Assembly (NCBI RefSeq): GCF_030253575.1
Contig: NC_080559.1
Span: forward strand, 33,413,501-33,477,500
DNA: 64,000 bases
Direction of reading: 5' to 3'
Source of the DNA: Rhododendron vialii
Taxonomy: Eukaryota; Streptophyta; Magnoliopsida; Ericales; Ericaceae
Part shown: positions 1-11,968 of the stretch, in pieces
Numbering within the stretch: position 1 is the first letter of the stretch
Layout of the letters: every line of letters starts with the position of its first letter
The notes under the pieces: generated by a model
What the model was told of the DNA's origin: nothing
The model's input: the letters and a program-made list of their open reading frames with translations, nothing else
Database searches by the model: none
Translations under genes and position numbers: made by a program

Positions 1-1202
1 GACTTTTTATAGATTATTGTTTCATCATGATAAGAGGAATTTAAAAAGTACAAAATTGTGATCGAAATTTAATTTTTTTTGAATAAAAATGAAAAAATTG
101 ATTTATTTTTATTTTTATTCAAAAAATTCAGGTTTCAATCATTTTTTTTACTTTTTAAATTCATCTCATCATAAAAAAACAGTAATTCACAAAAAAAATT
201 TGATAAAAAACTCACAAAAGCAATTTTTTTTAAATAAAGACAAAAAAAATTTATTTGCCTTATTAAGCCGAACACCCGTAAAGTGAAACAAACAGGCGTT
301 TTGCCTTTCAAATCGGAAAAGATGGGGAAAAAACACAAAAGAAACGCGCTTTCATAAAGAAGAAGAATGTGGGTCCAGTACGGACCCAATAATATCTTTC
401 CGTACGTAACTGCCTTGACTTATCCATATTCCATACTGATTCCCACGACGACTCCGGTCACTTTTAGGGTCCTGATCCACTGCATGCATCCCTATTGTGT
501 TCATATGCTGGACCCACCTAGGCTATATATTTTCTTCACAATCTCACCTACGCCGTTCGTATCTTATCTTAAATTAGTGTTTGTCCGTGACTACGGCACT
601 ATGCATCTTGGTTGAAATTGAAATTACCCTTTGAATCTTAATAGTGGCCCAAAATATTATTTCAATTTGTAGGTAGCTAAAATTTTTTAGGTAGTTCCAA
701 ATTGCTGGAAATTAACCCATTTTTCTTGAATGCGCGAAGATTTTTTTTATTGATATAAAAAAAAGGATTACCCCGCGACAATCATCTGCAACTCAGCACA
801 AATTTGATAAAATAAAAAAGGAACAGTACAAAGCAAAAAAGGAAAAGAGTTTTCAGATCACAACCCGACACAAAATGTGCATAAACCCAACTAAGAGATA
901 GAAGAGCACAAACCAACTTGAAGTATTGATCCAAAATGAGCCCCTGTCTTGAAGCATGAACGGCCAATGTGGTTCAAAAGACCATCATACAAAAACTATT
1001 CGATCATACAATTGTTAATGGTCGATCAATTTGATGGTTTTAAAGACCTTACATACTCTGCATAGGCAACAAGATGAACAGTACAGATTATATATAATAA
1101 TTAATTTGTGTAAATCCATAATGGGAGGCGCTAGAGTTATGCGAGACGATCTTACGAGATAATTGCTCTCCATTCCTTCTTCCTCTTAACTTCCTTTCTT
1201 TA
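1..1202. other. Intergenic DNA upstream of AGO copy A
   Basis: AT-rich, with no credible gene. From about 330 it is similar to the DNA before copy B from about 12135 (acgcgcttt..., then cgtaactgccttgac at 404), and again around 1130-1195 (agttatgc, gatcttacgagat). This places the left edge of the tandem duplication near 330. Confidence 0.6.
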
Positions 1203-1865
1203 GAGCAACTTTATCAGTTGAGGTAAAATAGGCTATTTTACCTGAGCAAAACCTTCAAATGAGCACTACACTGGATTAGGTAAAGGCTTAGCTAAAATCC
1301 ATCTATGAGCAGTGCTTAGGTAAATATACCTAAGCACTATTCACCATGTATGTATATTTTATTAATTGTTCTCTCTCTCTCCCCCTCTCTCTCTTCTTAG
1401 AAAATAAAAGTAATAATATTTTAATAAAGAATAGGTTAAATAGATAGTATTGGTGTAATGTTGAGAGAGATATGAGTAGATAAAATGAAAAAATGCACTG
1501 TTTACTAGCATTTTTACATAAGAACTGATAAACAACCTTTAAAGCTATTTTTCTAACCAAAGTGAGAAATTTCCTGTTGCAGCAACATAGGTAAACTGTT
1601 AGGTATTATTCCTTTGTTTACAGTTATTAGCTTCTTCTACCTAGCAACTATTCACAAAGTACTCATTATTTTAATATTTCCTTTCTCTTTTGCCTTCTCT
1701 CTCTCACTCCCCTCCCTATCTTCTATTAAAGAAAAAATTATATTTTAATTAGTATTAGATAAAATAGATAATGTTAATATAGTTGTGAAAAAAAAAAATT
1801 AATAAGTAAAATAAAATTGAAAACTGTTCAAAAGGCGGTATACATTTTCCCCGGTAAACTTGCTC
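1203..1865. mobile_element. Tourist-like (PIF/Harbinger) MITE in the AGO copy A promoter
   Basis: 663-bp element with ends gagcaacttta and taaacttgctc (imperfect inverted repeats), flanked on both sides by TTA (1200-1202 and 1866-1868), the PIF/Harbinger target duplication. Copy B has continuous sequence at the matching place (near 12870-12890), an empty site. The interior holds further inverted motifs (gcttaggtaaatatacctaagc) and no coding sequence. Confidence 0.72.
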
Positions 1866-1916
1866 TTATCCCACTAGTTCACTACTCTCCTTTTCTTTTG
1901 AATTTGATGAGATGAT

Positions 1917-2159
1917 GATTGGTCGGTCCCACTCTCCTCTCTACTTGCAAATCGATCATTCTAGATCCCACCAGATTACTTCCACCTCACTGTTCAATGC
2001 TTAGCCCCCACGGAAAGCCCATTTTCGTCATTCCACCCCGAACTTTTCGCCCTGTATAAAATAGTACTACCCACTTCGCTCTTTAACATCACACGCTACT
2101 ATCAGCACTGATCAGTGAGAGAGAGAGTGTTAAGTCTTCTTTGATCAGATTTCCAAAAA
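1917..2159 (+). promoter_or_regulatory. Core promoter and 5' leader of AGO copy A
   Basis: A TATA box (tataaaata, 2055-2063) lies about 100 bp before the ATG at 2160. The block at 1917-1974 (gattggtcggtcccac, with an inverted CCAAT core) is closely repeated at 12919-12979 before copy B, so this proximal promoter was part of the duplication. The leader has a short GA run near 2117-2130. Confidence 0.7.
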
Positions 2160-5100
2160 ATGGATCGAAACAGTTACAACAACAACAACCGTGGAACCGG
2201 AAATCCCGGCCGAGGCCGCGGCCGCAACGGCGACGGCGGAGGGAGAGGAGGGGGTACAGGTTGGGGTGGTCCGGCCCAGTCCGGTGGCCAACAGTGGGCC
2301 GATAGGTACGGTGGCCAGGTGGGTCCGGGCGTGGGGTCCTACAGGCCACAGCAACAACAGACTGGTGGTCAGATGGGCCATGGTGGTGGGTCCTACAGGC
2401 CACAACAGCAGCAGCAGAACGGTGGTCAAGGTGTGGGCCCCGCGAGAGTGGAGTCCGTCGGAGGCGGAGGAGGGGTGTGGAATGGGAGACCCGGTCTTCA
2501 TACTCAGTCTCAGTCCCAGGCTCTTCTTCCTGGTGGATCCTACAGGCCGCAACAGCAGCAGAATGGTGGTCAAGGTGCGGGTCCTACCAGGGGGCAGGAT
2601 ATCGAAGTGAATGGAAGCGGTGGGCATGGCAGTGGAAGAGGAGGAGGGGGAGTGTGGAGTGGGAGACCTGGTCTTCACACTCAAGCTACTACTCAATCTC
2701 AGCCTCGAGCTCTTCCTGGTCTTCATACTCAAGCTACTACTCAATCTGAGCCTCGAGCCCTTCCTGGTATATTTCTGTTTTGCTTTAGATGTATATAACC
2801 TGCGTTGGGGTAACTGCACTTACTGTATGGTGATTTTGAAACCTTAAATGGAATTATGGGGGAAGCATGGTAATTGGGAACTAGGTTTTACAGCCCGTTT
2901 GGATTGAGGGATTTGATTAGAAAAGAAAATAACGGATTAGAGGTTTATGCCAAATCAATCATTTGAATGGAGTAATTTAATGGTAGATTTTGTGAGAATT
3001 TTTTGTGAGACTTGGTGAGAAAGGGCTCCTGTTTCTTATCACATCATTTCTTATAATTCAAAGAGGCAGTTAGGAAATGCATTTTACTCTGGATTCACCC
3101 AGAAAATACCCAAAATTGATGTGTACATAGTGTAAATTTTAGATTGGGTTATGTGGGCCGAGCACAGTGTTGATCTGGTCTATAGATTTCATTTATGCGG
3201 TGAAAGTTTGGGTAGGTTATTCTTGGTTTGATGTGGGTATAAGATTGTTATGTAATTGGTTGTATTCGGGTCTTGTTAAGGTTGTCTTGGGATCGTGGAT
3301 TTCTGGAGAGTTTTATGCCAGAAGCTAGAAGTGTGGAAGCTAGAAGTGTGGGAAAAAGAAAGATAGGGAAACTAGTGACGAATTTGGGATGGATGAGGAG
3401 TTGTTGGGTTTAAATGATTTGGCTGCTGGAATTAACAGTAGTTACAATATTTTTAGTGCAAGTGAAATGGTGAGAAATGATAAGCAGAGAAATTTGTCTG
3501 GTATATTTAGCTTACAAATTAGGTGAGAAACCAGGACAATGAGGATCCCCTGATTATGTTAATTCCATTTCTCAGAAACAAATGATGAGGGAATGTGAGG
3601 ATGGTAACAGAAAGTCGTACTCGTGGGCCATTAAGTTACAAGCACAGAAACACGAGAACAAAAGATATACTGCTTTGGGGAAGCGAAGGAAATCCTCTAT
3701 TGCTATTTCCATATTTCAGCACTAGACCTAGAAAGAGTTGTTTTTTTTTTTTTTGAATAAAACGCACATCAGTGTTTCTGTTATTGTTGCCCAAAAAATA
3801 TGCAGAATGGGAATTTTTACCGTGGACCATCAAAATTTACCGGTGCGGAATGAGGATTTTTACGCTTCATTCTCACCCTCTCTGCCACATATCTTTGTTA
3901 CTATAAACTGCTCTGGACTCTTGCCCTAAAAGCTTTGAGTCCTCCACCTCTGTAGGAGGCCGTTTTCTGTACTTTTGAGATTACGAGACATCTTATAACT
4001 CAACCCTTTCTTTCCTTTCTCCTCAACAAATTTTCCAAACATATTGGGTGAATATTTACGTTAGCTAAGTGATTTATTTGGGGAAACAAACAAATTTTCC
4101 TCTGGAAATTTTTCCTCATTTGAGTTTTTGTTGTTGTGTGTGTGATTCAAGATGGATTCTAGTGTTACAGTAACAGTTGCATCCCCTCTCTTGATGAAGC
4201 AGCTTTTTATGAATTGGTCTCTTGAATTTTGCATTGTCCTCTTAGCTTTGGATTTATGTCGCCTTGCGAAATCAAGTACAACATTTTCTTGACTTTCATT
4301 TGTCTATTTGTATCCAGAAATACACTCAATGTATTTCATATTTGTTATGGGTGGGGAACTTAGGCAATATGCATCACTTGAGTAGTTAGATGAAACATAT
4401 CACAAGTTTCGAGGAAAAGAAATTTAGATAGGAAATGAAAGCAATTAGTTTGCCTGCTTGTCGTTTTCTCTTTTCAGGTTTACACTATATTAATTGGCTA
4501 CAATGTGTTTTCTTTAGCATTAGTTTGCTTGTATTGTCGTGGAATTGAATGTGTTTTTGTTGTTATCGTATTCATATTAACTTCAATCGGGATGCTCTAC
4601 TTGGAATTGACTGTGTTTTTGCAAATGATTGACGAAGTCTTTCTGTTCTCTGTTATAACAGATATTGAGTCTTTGCAAATTTCTGAAAAAAAGCCTCCAC
4701 TCGCTCTTTCTGAAGATACAGAGAATAGAATTGTGCCCATAAACCGGCCTGATAGAGGGGGAACAGATGCTGCCTGGGAGGTCGGGCTCTTGGCCAACCA
4801 TTTTCTAGTGAGTTTCAAGCCAGAAGGCACCATATTGCAGTATGATGTCAACGTCGAACCACAAATGTCTCGTGGCCCACAACGTACAAAGAATTTTATA
4901 CCAAAAATGGATCATCGTCGGATATTGGACAAGCTTTTTTCTGATGACAGCACCCGATTACCAGACCAAAAGACTGCTTATGATGGAAGGAGATTCATCT
5001 TCAGTAAAGTGCCACTGCCCACTGGGCAGTTTGGTGGGGAAGACATGGAGAATCACCGCTCTCCTATATTTACTACTACGTTAGTGAATGAGCTGAGTTA

Positions 5101-8041
5101 TGCCAAGCTAAAGGATTACATAAGTGGAAATCACCGTGATGATCCCCGCGATATTTTGCAAGGAATGGATTTGGTTATGAAGGAGAATCCATCTAGCCAT
5201 AGGATCTCTGTTGGTCGGAGCTTCTATTCTAATCAATTCAGACAATCAGATGACCTTAAGTGCGGGGTTGCAGCGTTTAGAGGGTTCCAACAGAGCCTGA
5301 AGCCCACTTCTCAGGGTCTAGCCTTATGTTTGGACCATGAAGCGATGCCATTTTGCAAGCAGATCTCAGTCGTAGACTTCCTTAAGGAGAATGTCCGGGG
5401 TTTCCATAAAGTAAAAGATGTGTGGGAGTTGAAAAAAGATGTGGAAAAAGCATTAAGAGGGCTGAAAGTCTACGTAACTCATCGGAACACAAAGCAGAAG
5501 TTCCAGATAGCTGGGCTGTCCGATTGTCCAACGCGAGATATTTCATTCCCTCTAGAAGATCTAGAGCAAACGGGGCCACCAAGGAAAATTGGACTTTTGG
5601 AATATTTCTGGGAGAAATATAAGAAGAAGATATTGTTCGATGATATTCCCTCTTTGGATCTGGGAAAAGCCAATTATGTTCCTATGGAATTCTGTATTTT
5701 GGTGGAGGGTCAGAGGTACCCAAAGGAGAAATTGCCCAGAGATAAAGGCTTCTTGTTGAAGAAGATATCAATGCCTTCACCCGAGGAGAGAAAGAGCATT
5801 ATCTGTGAGATTGTGCAAGCCAAGGATGGACCTTGCGGGTATGATCTTTAACTAAATCCTCATCCTATCTTCATTAATTATTGTCCCACACTCATATTTT
5901 CATGTCAGTTCTTCTATAAGGGTATTGTGAATTTGTAGTATGACGTGTTTTGTCTTTACAATGATTCTTCTATAGAAGTGTGTTTTTCCTTCTCTTATCT
6001 TTTATACTTTGTTCACGGTCATAACGAGATCCTGAGCGGGGGACTCTTTTGACCTGCCACAATGACAATTAGTAAAACCTGGGGTTCAACAGACCAGCGC
6101 CAGACCCTTTAAGCATTGATTATTTGCCATGTATTCCTCTCTGCATTGCTCCATGGCATGAATATGAAGTTATGGTTAATTTGTCAATATTGATCACGTT
6201 AGCTAATTGATCTGTTTCATATGTTAGGCCAGTGAATGGGGCATTTGTTTTATTTTGAGATGGAAATTTGGATTAGATTCCAGACTCGTTGACAACCTGG
6301 ATAGAAATAATAAAAGATACAAAAAAAAAAAAAAAATTGGTGCAAAATCATTGGCTCACAAGTCACAAGTTCCCAATTTGCTGGAGGTAGGTTATCAGGA
6401 CTATTCTGGATAAATAAGAACTTTCATGTGCCCATCACTATTATAGGAAATACTTATTTGTTTTGTGCGTTAATTTTCTTGATTTGTCAACTTGGTGGTC
6501 GCGTATACTATCTTCACATCGTTTATACTTGTCAAATGTGTTTGTATTGGTTCTGTGTTTGTTCATGGAGGACATCTAATCACCCTTTTTGTTCCTGCAG
6601 AAATGTTGTTAGGAATTTTGAAATTGCAGTTGATGAGAAGATGACTAGAGTAGTTGGCCGTGTCCTGGCGCCACCCGCTTTGAAGCTCCGTACTTCCACC
6701 GGCAAACCGCGAGTAATTAGACTTAACAGGGATCCGAGATGCCAGTGGAACCTACTTGGGAATTCAGTTGTGGAAGGCAAGGCCCTCAAGCGGTGGGCCC
6801 TGATAGATTTCACTGAACGCGACTGTTCTAGACTGAATGCTGATCTTTTTAAAAAGAATTTGATAAATAAATGCCGTGATCTAGGAATCCATGTGATGGA
6901 GCCAGTGGTGTCTCGTCTCAGGAGCATGCGTGACTTGTCTTCTGTTTTTGAAACTCAAGAATTAAGTGTTGTGACGGAGGCAAACAGGAAATGCCACGGC
7001 CGTTTACAGCTTTTTGTATGTGTAATGTCTGAAAAGCACGAGGGCAAAAAGATTCTGAAATGGGTCTCTGAGACAAAGATTGGAATTATGACTCAATGTT
7101 GCTTGGTCAGTCATGCCAACAACCCCAACGACAGAGAGAGCGACCAGTATCTTGCAAACCTTGCTCTGAAAATTAATGCTAAGCTTGGCGGTATCAATGT
7201 GGAACTAGCAGAACGGCTCCCTGGTTTCCCAGGCGAAGAACATGTCATGTTTATAGGCGCTGATGTCAATCACCCTGGGCCAGGAAACACAACCGGTCCA
7301 TCTTTTGCTGCAGTGGTTGCTACCACCAACTGGCCCGCCGTCAGCCGCTGTGTTACCCGTATCTGCCCCCAGGATCACCGGAACGAAAGGATTGTTGATT
7401 TTGGGGCCACGTGTTTGGATCTAGTCAACACTTATGCTCGCCTCAACAAGGTCAAGCCGAAGAAAATCGTGGTTTTCCGCGATGGGGTAAGTGAAGGCCA
7501 GTTTGATATGGTTCTCAACAAAGAATTGCAAGATATGAAGAGTGCCATTTACGAAGATGATTATCGCCCAACCATCACTCTCATTGTCGCCCAGAAGCGT
7601 CACCTGACTCTAATTTTTGTCGAGAATGAGAGCGATGCAGGTCGATCTGGAAATGTGCCTCCGGGAACCGTGGTGGACACAAAGATCGTTCATCCCTTCA
7701 ACTTTGATTTCTATCTCTGCAGCCAGTATGGCATGATTGGGACGAGCAAGGCGGCGCACTACACTGTCCTCTGGGATGAGCATAACTTCACCTCGGACCA
7801 GTTACAGAAGCTGGTATACCACCTTTGTTTCACCTCTGCCCGTTGCACCAAGCCGGTCTCGCTTGTTCCTCCGGTCTTCTATGCTGATCTTGTTGCGTAT
7901 AGGGGCCGGATGTACCATGAGGCCGCCATGGAGTTGCAACCTGAAACTGCTGCTTCATCATCATCAACATCTGCTGCCTTACTGAATGAAGGGTTATACA
8001 AAGTGCACCCGGACCTCAAAAACGAAATGTTTTTCGTTTAA
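2160..8041 (+). CDS. AGO2: Argonaute, AGO2/AGO3 clade, tandem copy A (3 exons)
   Basis: Small-RNA-guided RNA slicer of the AGO2/3 clade, whose members act in antiviral silencing and related small-RNA pathways. Exons inferred: 2160-2766, 4662-5838, 6601-8041, giving 1074 aa; junctions are GT/AG and keep frame (phases 1 and 2). Residues 1-202 are Gly/Arg/Gln-rich with RGRGR, three GSYRPQQQQ units and a tandem 17-residue repeat (GLHTQATTQS type). Then come the N domain, linker (VGRSFY, AFRGFQQSLKPTSQG near 385-420), PAZ (THRNTKQKF), MID (QCCLV, ALKINAKLGG) and PIWI. Tetrad seen: D816 (FIGADVNHP), E857 (HRNERI), D889 (FRDGVSEGQF), D1024 (FYADLVAYRG). The last is Asp where AGO1-type proteins have His, a mark of the AGO2/3 clade. 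C-terminus is MFFV. The ATG lies about 100 bp after a TATA box. Separating AGO2 from AGO3 needs a tree. Confidence 0.95.
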
Positions 8042-8132
8042 GTGAGCTGTCTCTAATCTCCGTTCTCTATTCTCCTTGAGGAGAATCGAAAAAGGAGATT
8101 ATCTTACCGTTGCCCAAATGCAAGTTCAAATC

Positions 8133-8157
8133 TCCTTTCCTAAGCGCTAGAAAAGGA
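8133..8157 (+). promoter_or_regulatory. Stem-loop abutting the miR403 site, copy A
   Basis: tcctttccta pairs with tagaaaagga across an agcgc loop, with one C-A mismatch (about 9 pairs). It ends inside the first bases of the miR403 site. The same sequence occurs in copy B at 18309-18333. Confidence 0.5.
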
Positions 8158-8176
8158 TGTTTGTGCGTGAATCTAA
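8156..8176 (+). promoter_or_regulatory. miR403 target site in the 3' UTR of AGO copy A
   Basis: The 18 bases gtttgtgcgtgaatctaa (8159-8176) are fully complementary to miR403 positions 1-18; the three bases before them do not pair with the miRNA 3' end. miR403 control of AGO2 through the 3' UTR is established in eudicots. The site lies 115 bp after the stop codon. I compared with the Arabidopsis miR403 sequence from memory; the miRNA itself is not in this window. Confidence 0.88.
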
Positions 8177-8195
8177 TTGGGTTTTCGTGTCACCA

Positions 8196-8450
8196 AACTG
8201 TTTATACATGACTCCATATAGGGGTTCATGTACTTCAGCAAACTATTCTCCTTGAGGAGAATAGAAAAAGGAGATTATCTTACCGCAAACCATTTATACA
8301 TGACTTCATACCGGGGTTCATGTATTTCAATCGTGGGTTTTGTGTGTCTGCGGTTTATACATGACTCCATACAGGGGTTCATGTGCTTCAACCGTGGGTT
8401 TCGTGTCTCTATGGCTTTTACATGACTCCATACAGGGGTTTGTGTACTTC
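8196..8450 (+). repeat. Tandem repeats downstream of AGO copy A
   Basis: Four copies of a unit of about 38 bp (tttatacatgactccata then ggggttcatgtacttc) begin near 8200, 8290, 8350 and 8410. A second block, ctattctccttgaggagaat with its flank, occurs at 8066-8110 and again at 8245-8286. Copy B has only one diverged version of the second block and none of the first. Confidence 0.75.
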
Positions 8451-9900
8451 CTCCGTTTGTCTAGTATTGTCATCGTGCGTCTTGTTTTTCTGTAATAAGA
8501 GGTCCTAGTATCTACAGGATCTCATGGATCTGGTTTGTGTTTGAGGTCTTGTTTTACTGTATTTGGTGTCTTATTTCCTGATCCTTTAAGCCCATGTGGG
8601 GCTTTAACATCAGTGTAATAGTTCGTGTCTTGGGCTTGTTATGTTGTGTTTTCATGTATGCCGAGCAAACGATGGAATATTGCTTCCTTATATGTAAAAT
8701 GTGTGATCCTGTGCGAAATTTCCTGATTAACTTTCATTTGTCTGTTAAGTTTGATTCATTTTACAGGTGTCCAACAGAAGTTCTACACCATGTAGAAGCT
8801 CTCTCTCTCTCTCTCTCTCTCTCTGGGTGTGTACAGAAATGGAGTAGTATGAGTTCTGTGTCTAGTGGAACAGGAGCTAACTTGATTAAGACACAATTTT
8901 GATGATTGATATTGTTCTTAGCATTAATTTTGCAGGTCACCTTTAGTTTAATGTAATTGGGTTTTTATGTCGATGCCATTTGTCAGAGTGGTAGTCTTGA
9001 TGCTCATTTGATAATTTTTTACTATTATAAACTCCAATTATCTTCACAAACTACACCAGAATTGGTCAGTGTCTTAAATTTATAACCTGATTAAGATACA
9101 ATTTGGCTTAAATGATCTTTTCTGTTTGATTATTCTGTAATTTTGCAAGTTTCTTTTTTTTTTTTAAATGATTATTTTGCTTTTAATTTTTTAAAATTTC
9201 CGTTATACTTCTGATTTTGATTAAAAATTATAAAATGCACTAACAGTAAAAATAAGCAAGTACTTTAGTCCAATTGACCTTAACGAAGTGCTCTATGTCC
9301 CTCCAATAACACACGCTTGTATATCTCGCATCAATATATAGTGGTGCAAGAGCATGGGGCTGTCGCATGACAGTGCACTGTGGCAATAAATAATTTGATC
9401 TTTCAATGTGATACAACGGAGGGAGCAAATGAGAAATCTAATGGACACATGGCATTGTACCGTTCAATTCCTTGCCAACTAGACTTGAGCGCATTGGGTA
9501 AAAATAACAAAACCTAATATGAACCTCGCTTGCTGATAAAAAAAAAAAATGGACCCCGCTTCTTTACAATTGAGCTGCAGAGAAGTCGCTGCAGCTTCGT
9601 CTGAACCTTCTATTTCAAAAAAAAAAAAAAACTCTAGTGTCTTTATGAGAAGAAGCTTTGAACAAAATTTAACAATTAATCACAATTTTGAATGGCTGAA
9701 ATCACGGTAATCCAATCACAAAACTACAGAAAACCCAGAATCTTATAGTAATACATTCACTGAATGAAGTCATCCTCAACCGTGCACACTGCTGGAGGCT
9801 GGAACTGCACTGCACGCGTACAGCTCTATTCTTGAGTTGTACATAAGAATTCTCTTAAATCTATTATCCGGAAGGGAGATTTCGTGATAGGTCCACTATA
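8451..9900. other. Intergenic DNA after AGO copy A
   Basis: Contains a CT microsatellite (8803-8824) and A-tracts at 9541 and 9617 that may be retroelement tails. Similarity to the copy B flank fades near 9010 (matching about 19215), which marks the right edge of the duplicated unit. No gene recognised. Confidence 0.5.
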
Positions 9901-10260
9901 GACATTTTATAAGCCTACAAGTCCACCTAATAGTTTTGTAAAGCCACAAGTTTACACAACTTAAACCTTAGAATACCCTATGAAAGTGCCTAAAACCCTA
10001 TGAAAGTGCCTAAACTACTAAAACTTTATAATATGAAAGTGCACCATAAACCTTTATAAAAGTGTCTAAATTCTAGGGTACCCAACGCTAGGATATACCA
10101 TACGCTAGGGTAATTTACCTTACCCTAAGGCGCCCTATCCTTTAATAAAAAAATGCACCCTAAAATCTTATTAAAGTGCCTAAAATGGACTTGAGACCTT
10201 ACAAAATTAATAGATAAACTTGTGGGCTTATGAAATTTACATAATGGACCTAAGACTAAT
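9885..10260. repeat. Inverted-repeat element, MITE-like
   Basis: The left arm (gataggtccactatagac, ataagcctacaag) is the imperfect reverse complement of the right arm (cttgtgggcttatgaaat, aatggacctaagac). The middle repeats a cctatgaaagtgcctaaa motif. No target duplication could be defined. Confidence 0.5.
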
Positions 10261-10778
10261 TTTCTATATCTTGGAATATCTAGAGCTTGTTTGGGAGCTG
10301 GATTTTTTATTTTGGTTATGCATTTTGGGGGTTTTCTGTTTGGGAGCCAGTTTTGAGAATGCGTTATCTCACAATGCATTCTCAAAATTATACTTTAGAG
10401 AATTTGAAAATTAGTCCTAGAAGAGCTTTTCCATTTTTATTTTGCATTCTTATTTTTTGGGAGGAGTGAAAACACCTAACTACCCCCTGACTTTTTACAA
10501 TAATTCCTAAAATCAATATCTCAAAATGCAAAAATAATTAGGCTCCTATAGACTCCTAAATCTGTTCACATTCTCCCTCACATTTTTTCAAAAGCACCTA
10601 AAGAAAAATCTTGAGAAAAATAAATTACCCCCAAATTCATCATTGTCTTACATGTGTTATCTGATTAGGATAGAATTTGGCTTAAATTATCTATTTCTGT
10701 TTGTTCTAAGGTTAGGAGAGGTAATTTAACTTAATTCAATTAATTGTGTCAACTAATGATGCCACTGAAAATTGATTA

Positions 10779-11222
10779 AACTAGACAACTAACCAAAGAA
10801 GGAAAGTCCATCTTGGCACATCATTCTTAAACTAGACAACTTTTGTCCACATCTGCTCAGGGAATCTAGTTCTGTTAGCTCCCCAAGCAGATTGAGCAGA
10901 ATATTGGCCATTAGAAGAAGGCAGCCAGACCACATAATCCTCCTCATCACATATTGTTGGAATAAAAAAAAAAAAACAAGGAGCAGAAGCAATTTTATGT
11001 TGAATGACCCTATTTCTAGCTCTCTGCCATCTCCATTGCCCATGTTGGAGAATAGATGACATCTCTTTGTAGATGTTCGAAGACATGGCGACAGATTCAA
11101 GCTTTTCGGCATGAAGGAAAAAAGGATTTTGTTGGTGATTGTAATGGTTAGAGTTGTGAGGAACAAGGATGATTTTATTTTCATTCCCTCGCCAATGGTA
11201 AGATTGTAAGAGCATCTGCACG
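10779..11222 (-). pseudogene. LINE retrotransposon remnant (reverse-transcriptase zinc-binding end)
   Basis: On the minus strand a frame reads WRWQRARNRVIQ, then DEEDYVVWLPSSNGQYSAQS, MWTKVV, a stop codon, then FKNDVPRWTFLLWLVV. This is the typical C-terminal zf-RVT region of plant LINE ORF2 proteins. The internal stop, a poly-Phe tract and the lack of any upstream reverse-transcriptase domain show a dead fragment. A Tourist-like element borders its 5' side. Confidence 0.75.
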
Positions 11223-11965
11223 AAACTCGTTATTCATTACTTATCATTACAGTGGCAAAGTAAACTTCAAAACTTGCCCCACATCAGACTCGTTTCTCTG
11301 TCGCCAACGTTTGAAGAATGAATAGTTCCTCGTTTTTCTTAACGAGCCATTGTTCATGAGTTAAAGAGTATTTTACTAATTTATGGTGTTGTTCCTACTG
11401 GGTGTGATAGAAAGTTACACAGAAGTTTATTGAAAGTTTTTCCTTGCAAAAATATATATTTAAAAAAATATTTTTTGAAGTGCTCCAATTTTCAAATTGT
11501 TTAAACTGGTGCGAAGATCTCTCCTTTTTTTATCATTTTATTCTAAATAGTCATAATTAATTTTTATCACTAAGACTCTCAAAATAAAGTTTCTGCATTA
11601 CAGGATCTCAAATAAAGAGCATATACTTTATTATGAAAGTCTTAGAGGCAAAAATTAATTATGATTCTTTAGAATAATATGATTAAAAAAAATAAAATTT
11701 TCACACCGGTTTAAACGAATTGAAAAATAGAGCACTTAATTTTTTTGGGGATTGCTTGTGAAAAGTTGTTCGTCATTAAATAATGATTAAAAAAATAACA
11801 TTTAAATTGAAAATTATAAGTATAAAGAAAGAGTAGTTTAATAAAATAAAGTTAGAATAGAGAGTCTGATGTAGTGTACTCTTAAAAAAGTGAGTAGCTA
11901 AAATAGAAAAGTAACCTTATAGGTATAATTTGGTCCAAAATTTGTTGAATCTGGTGCGGATGCTC
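11210..11965. mobile_element. Tourist-like element with internal fold-back
   Basis: Ends gagcatctgcac and gtgcggatgctc are inverted repeats flanked by TAA on both sides (11207-11209, 11966-11968), as in PIF/Harbinger elements. Inside, 11460-11760 is itself an inverted repeat (gaagtgctccaattttcaaa against aaaaatagagcacttaat), related to the arms of the palindrome at 38.9-39.7 kb. No transposase. Confidence 0.65.
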
Positions 11966-11968
11966 TAA

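Noticed and set aside
2145..2819. 224-codon open frame on the minus strand opposite AGO copy A exon 1
   Set aside because: It is the shadow of the GC-rich, repetitive Gly/Gln coding exon; it has no domain and low-complexity composition.
4505..4661. Open frame continuing upstream of AGO copy A exon 2
   Set aside because: It ends in a consensus acceptor at 4660-4661 and exon 1 joins in frame; the upstream hydrophobic segment is intron. Copy B has no such extension.
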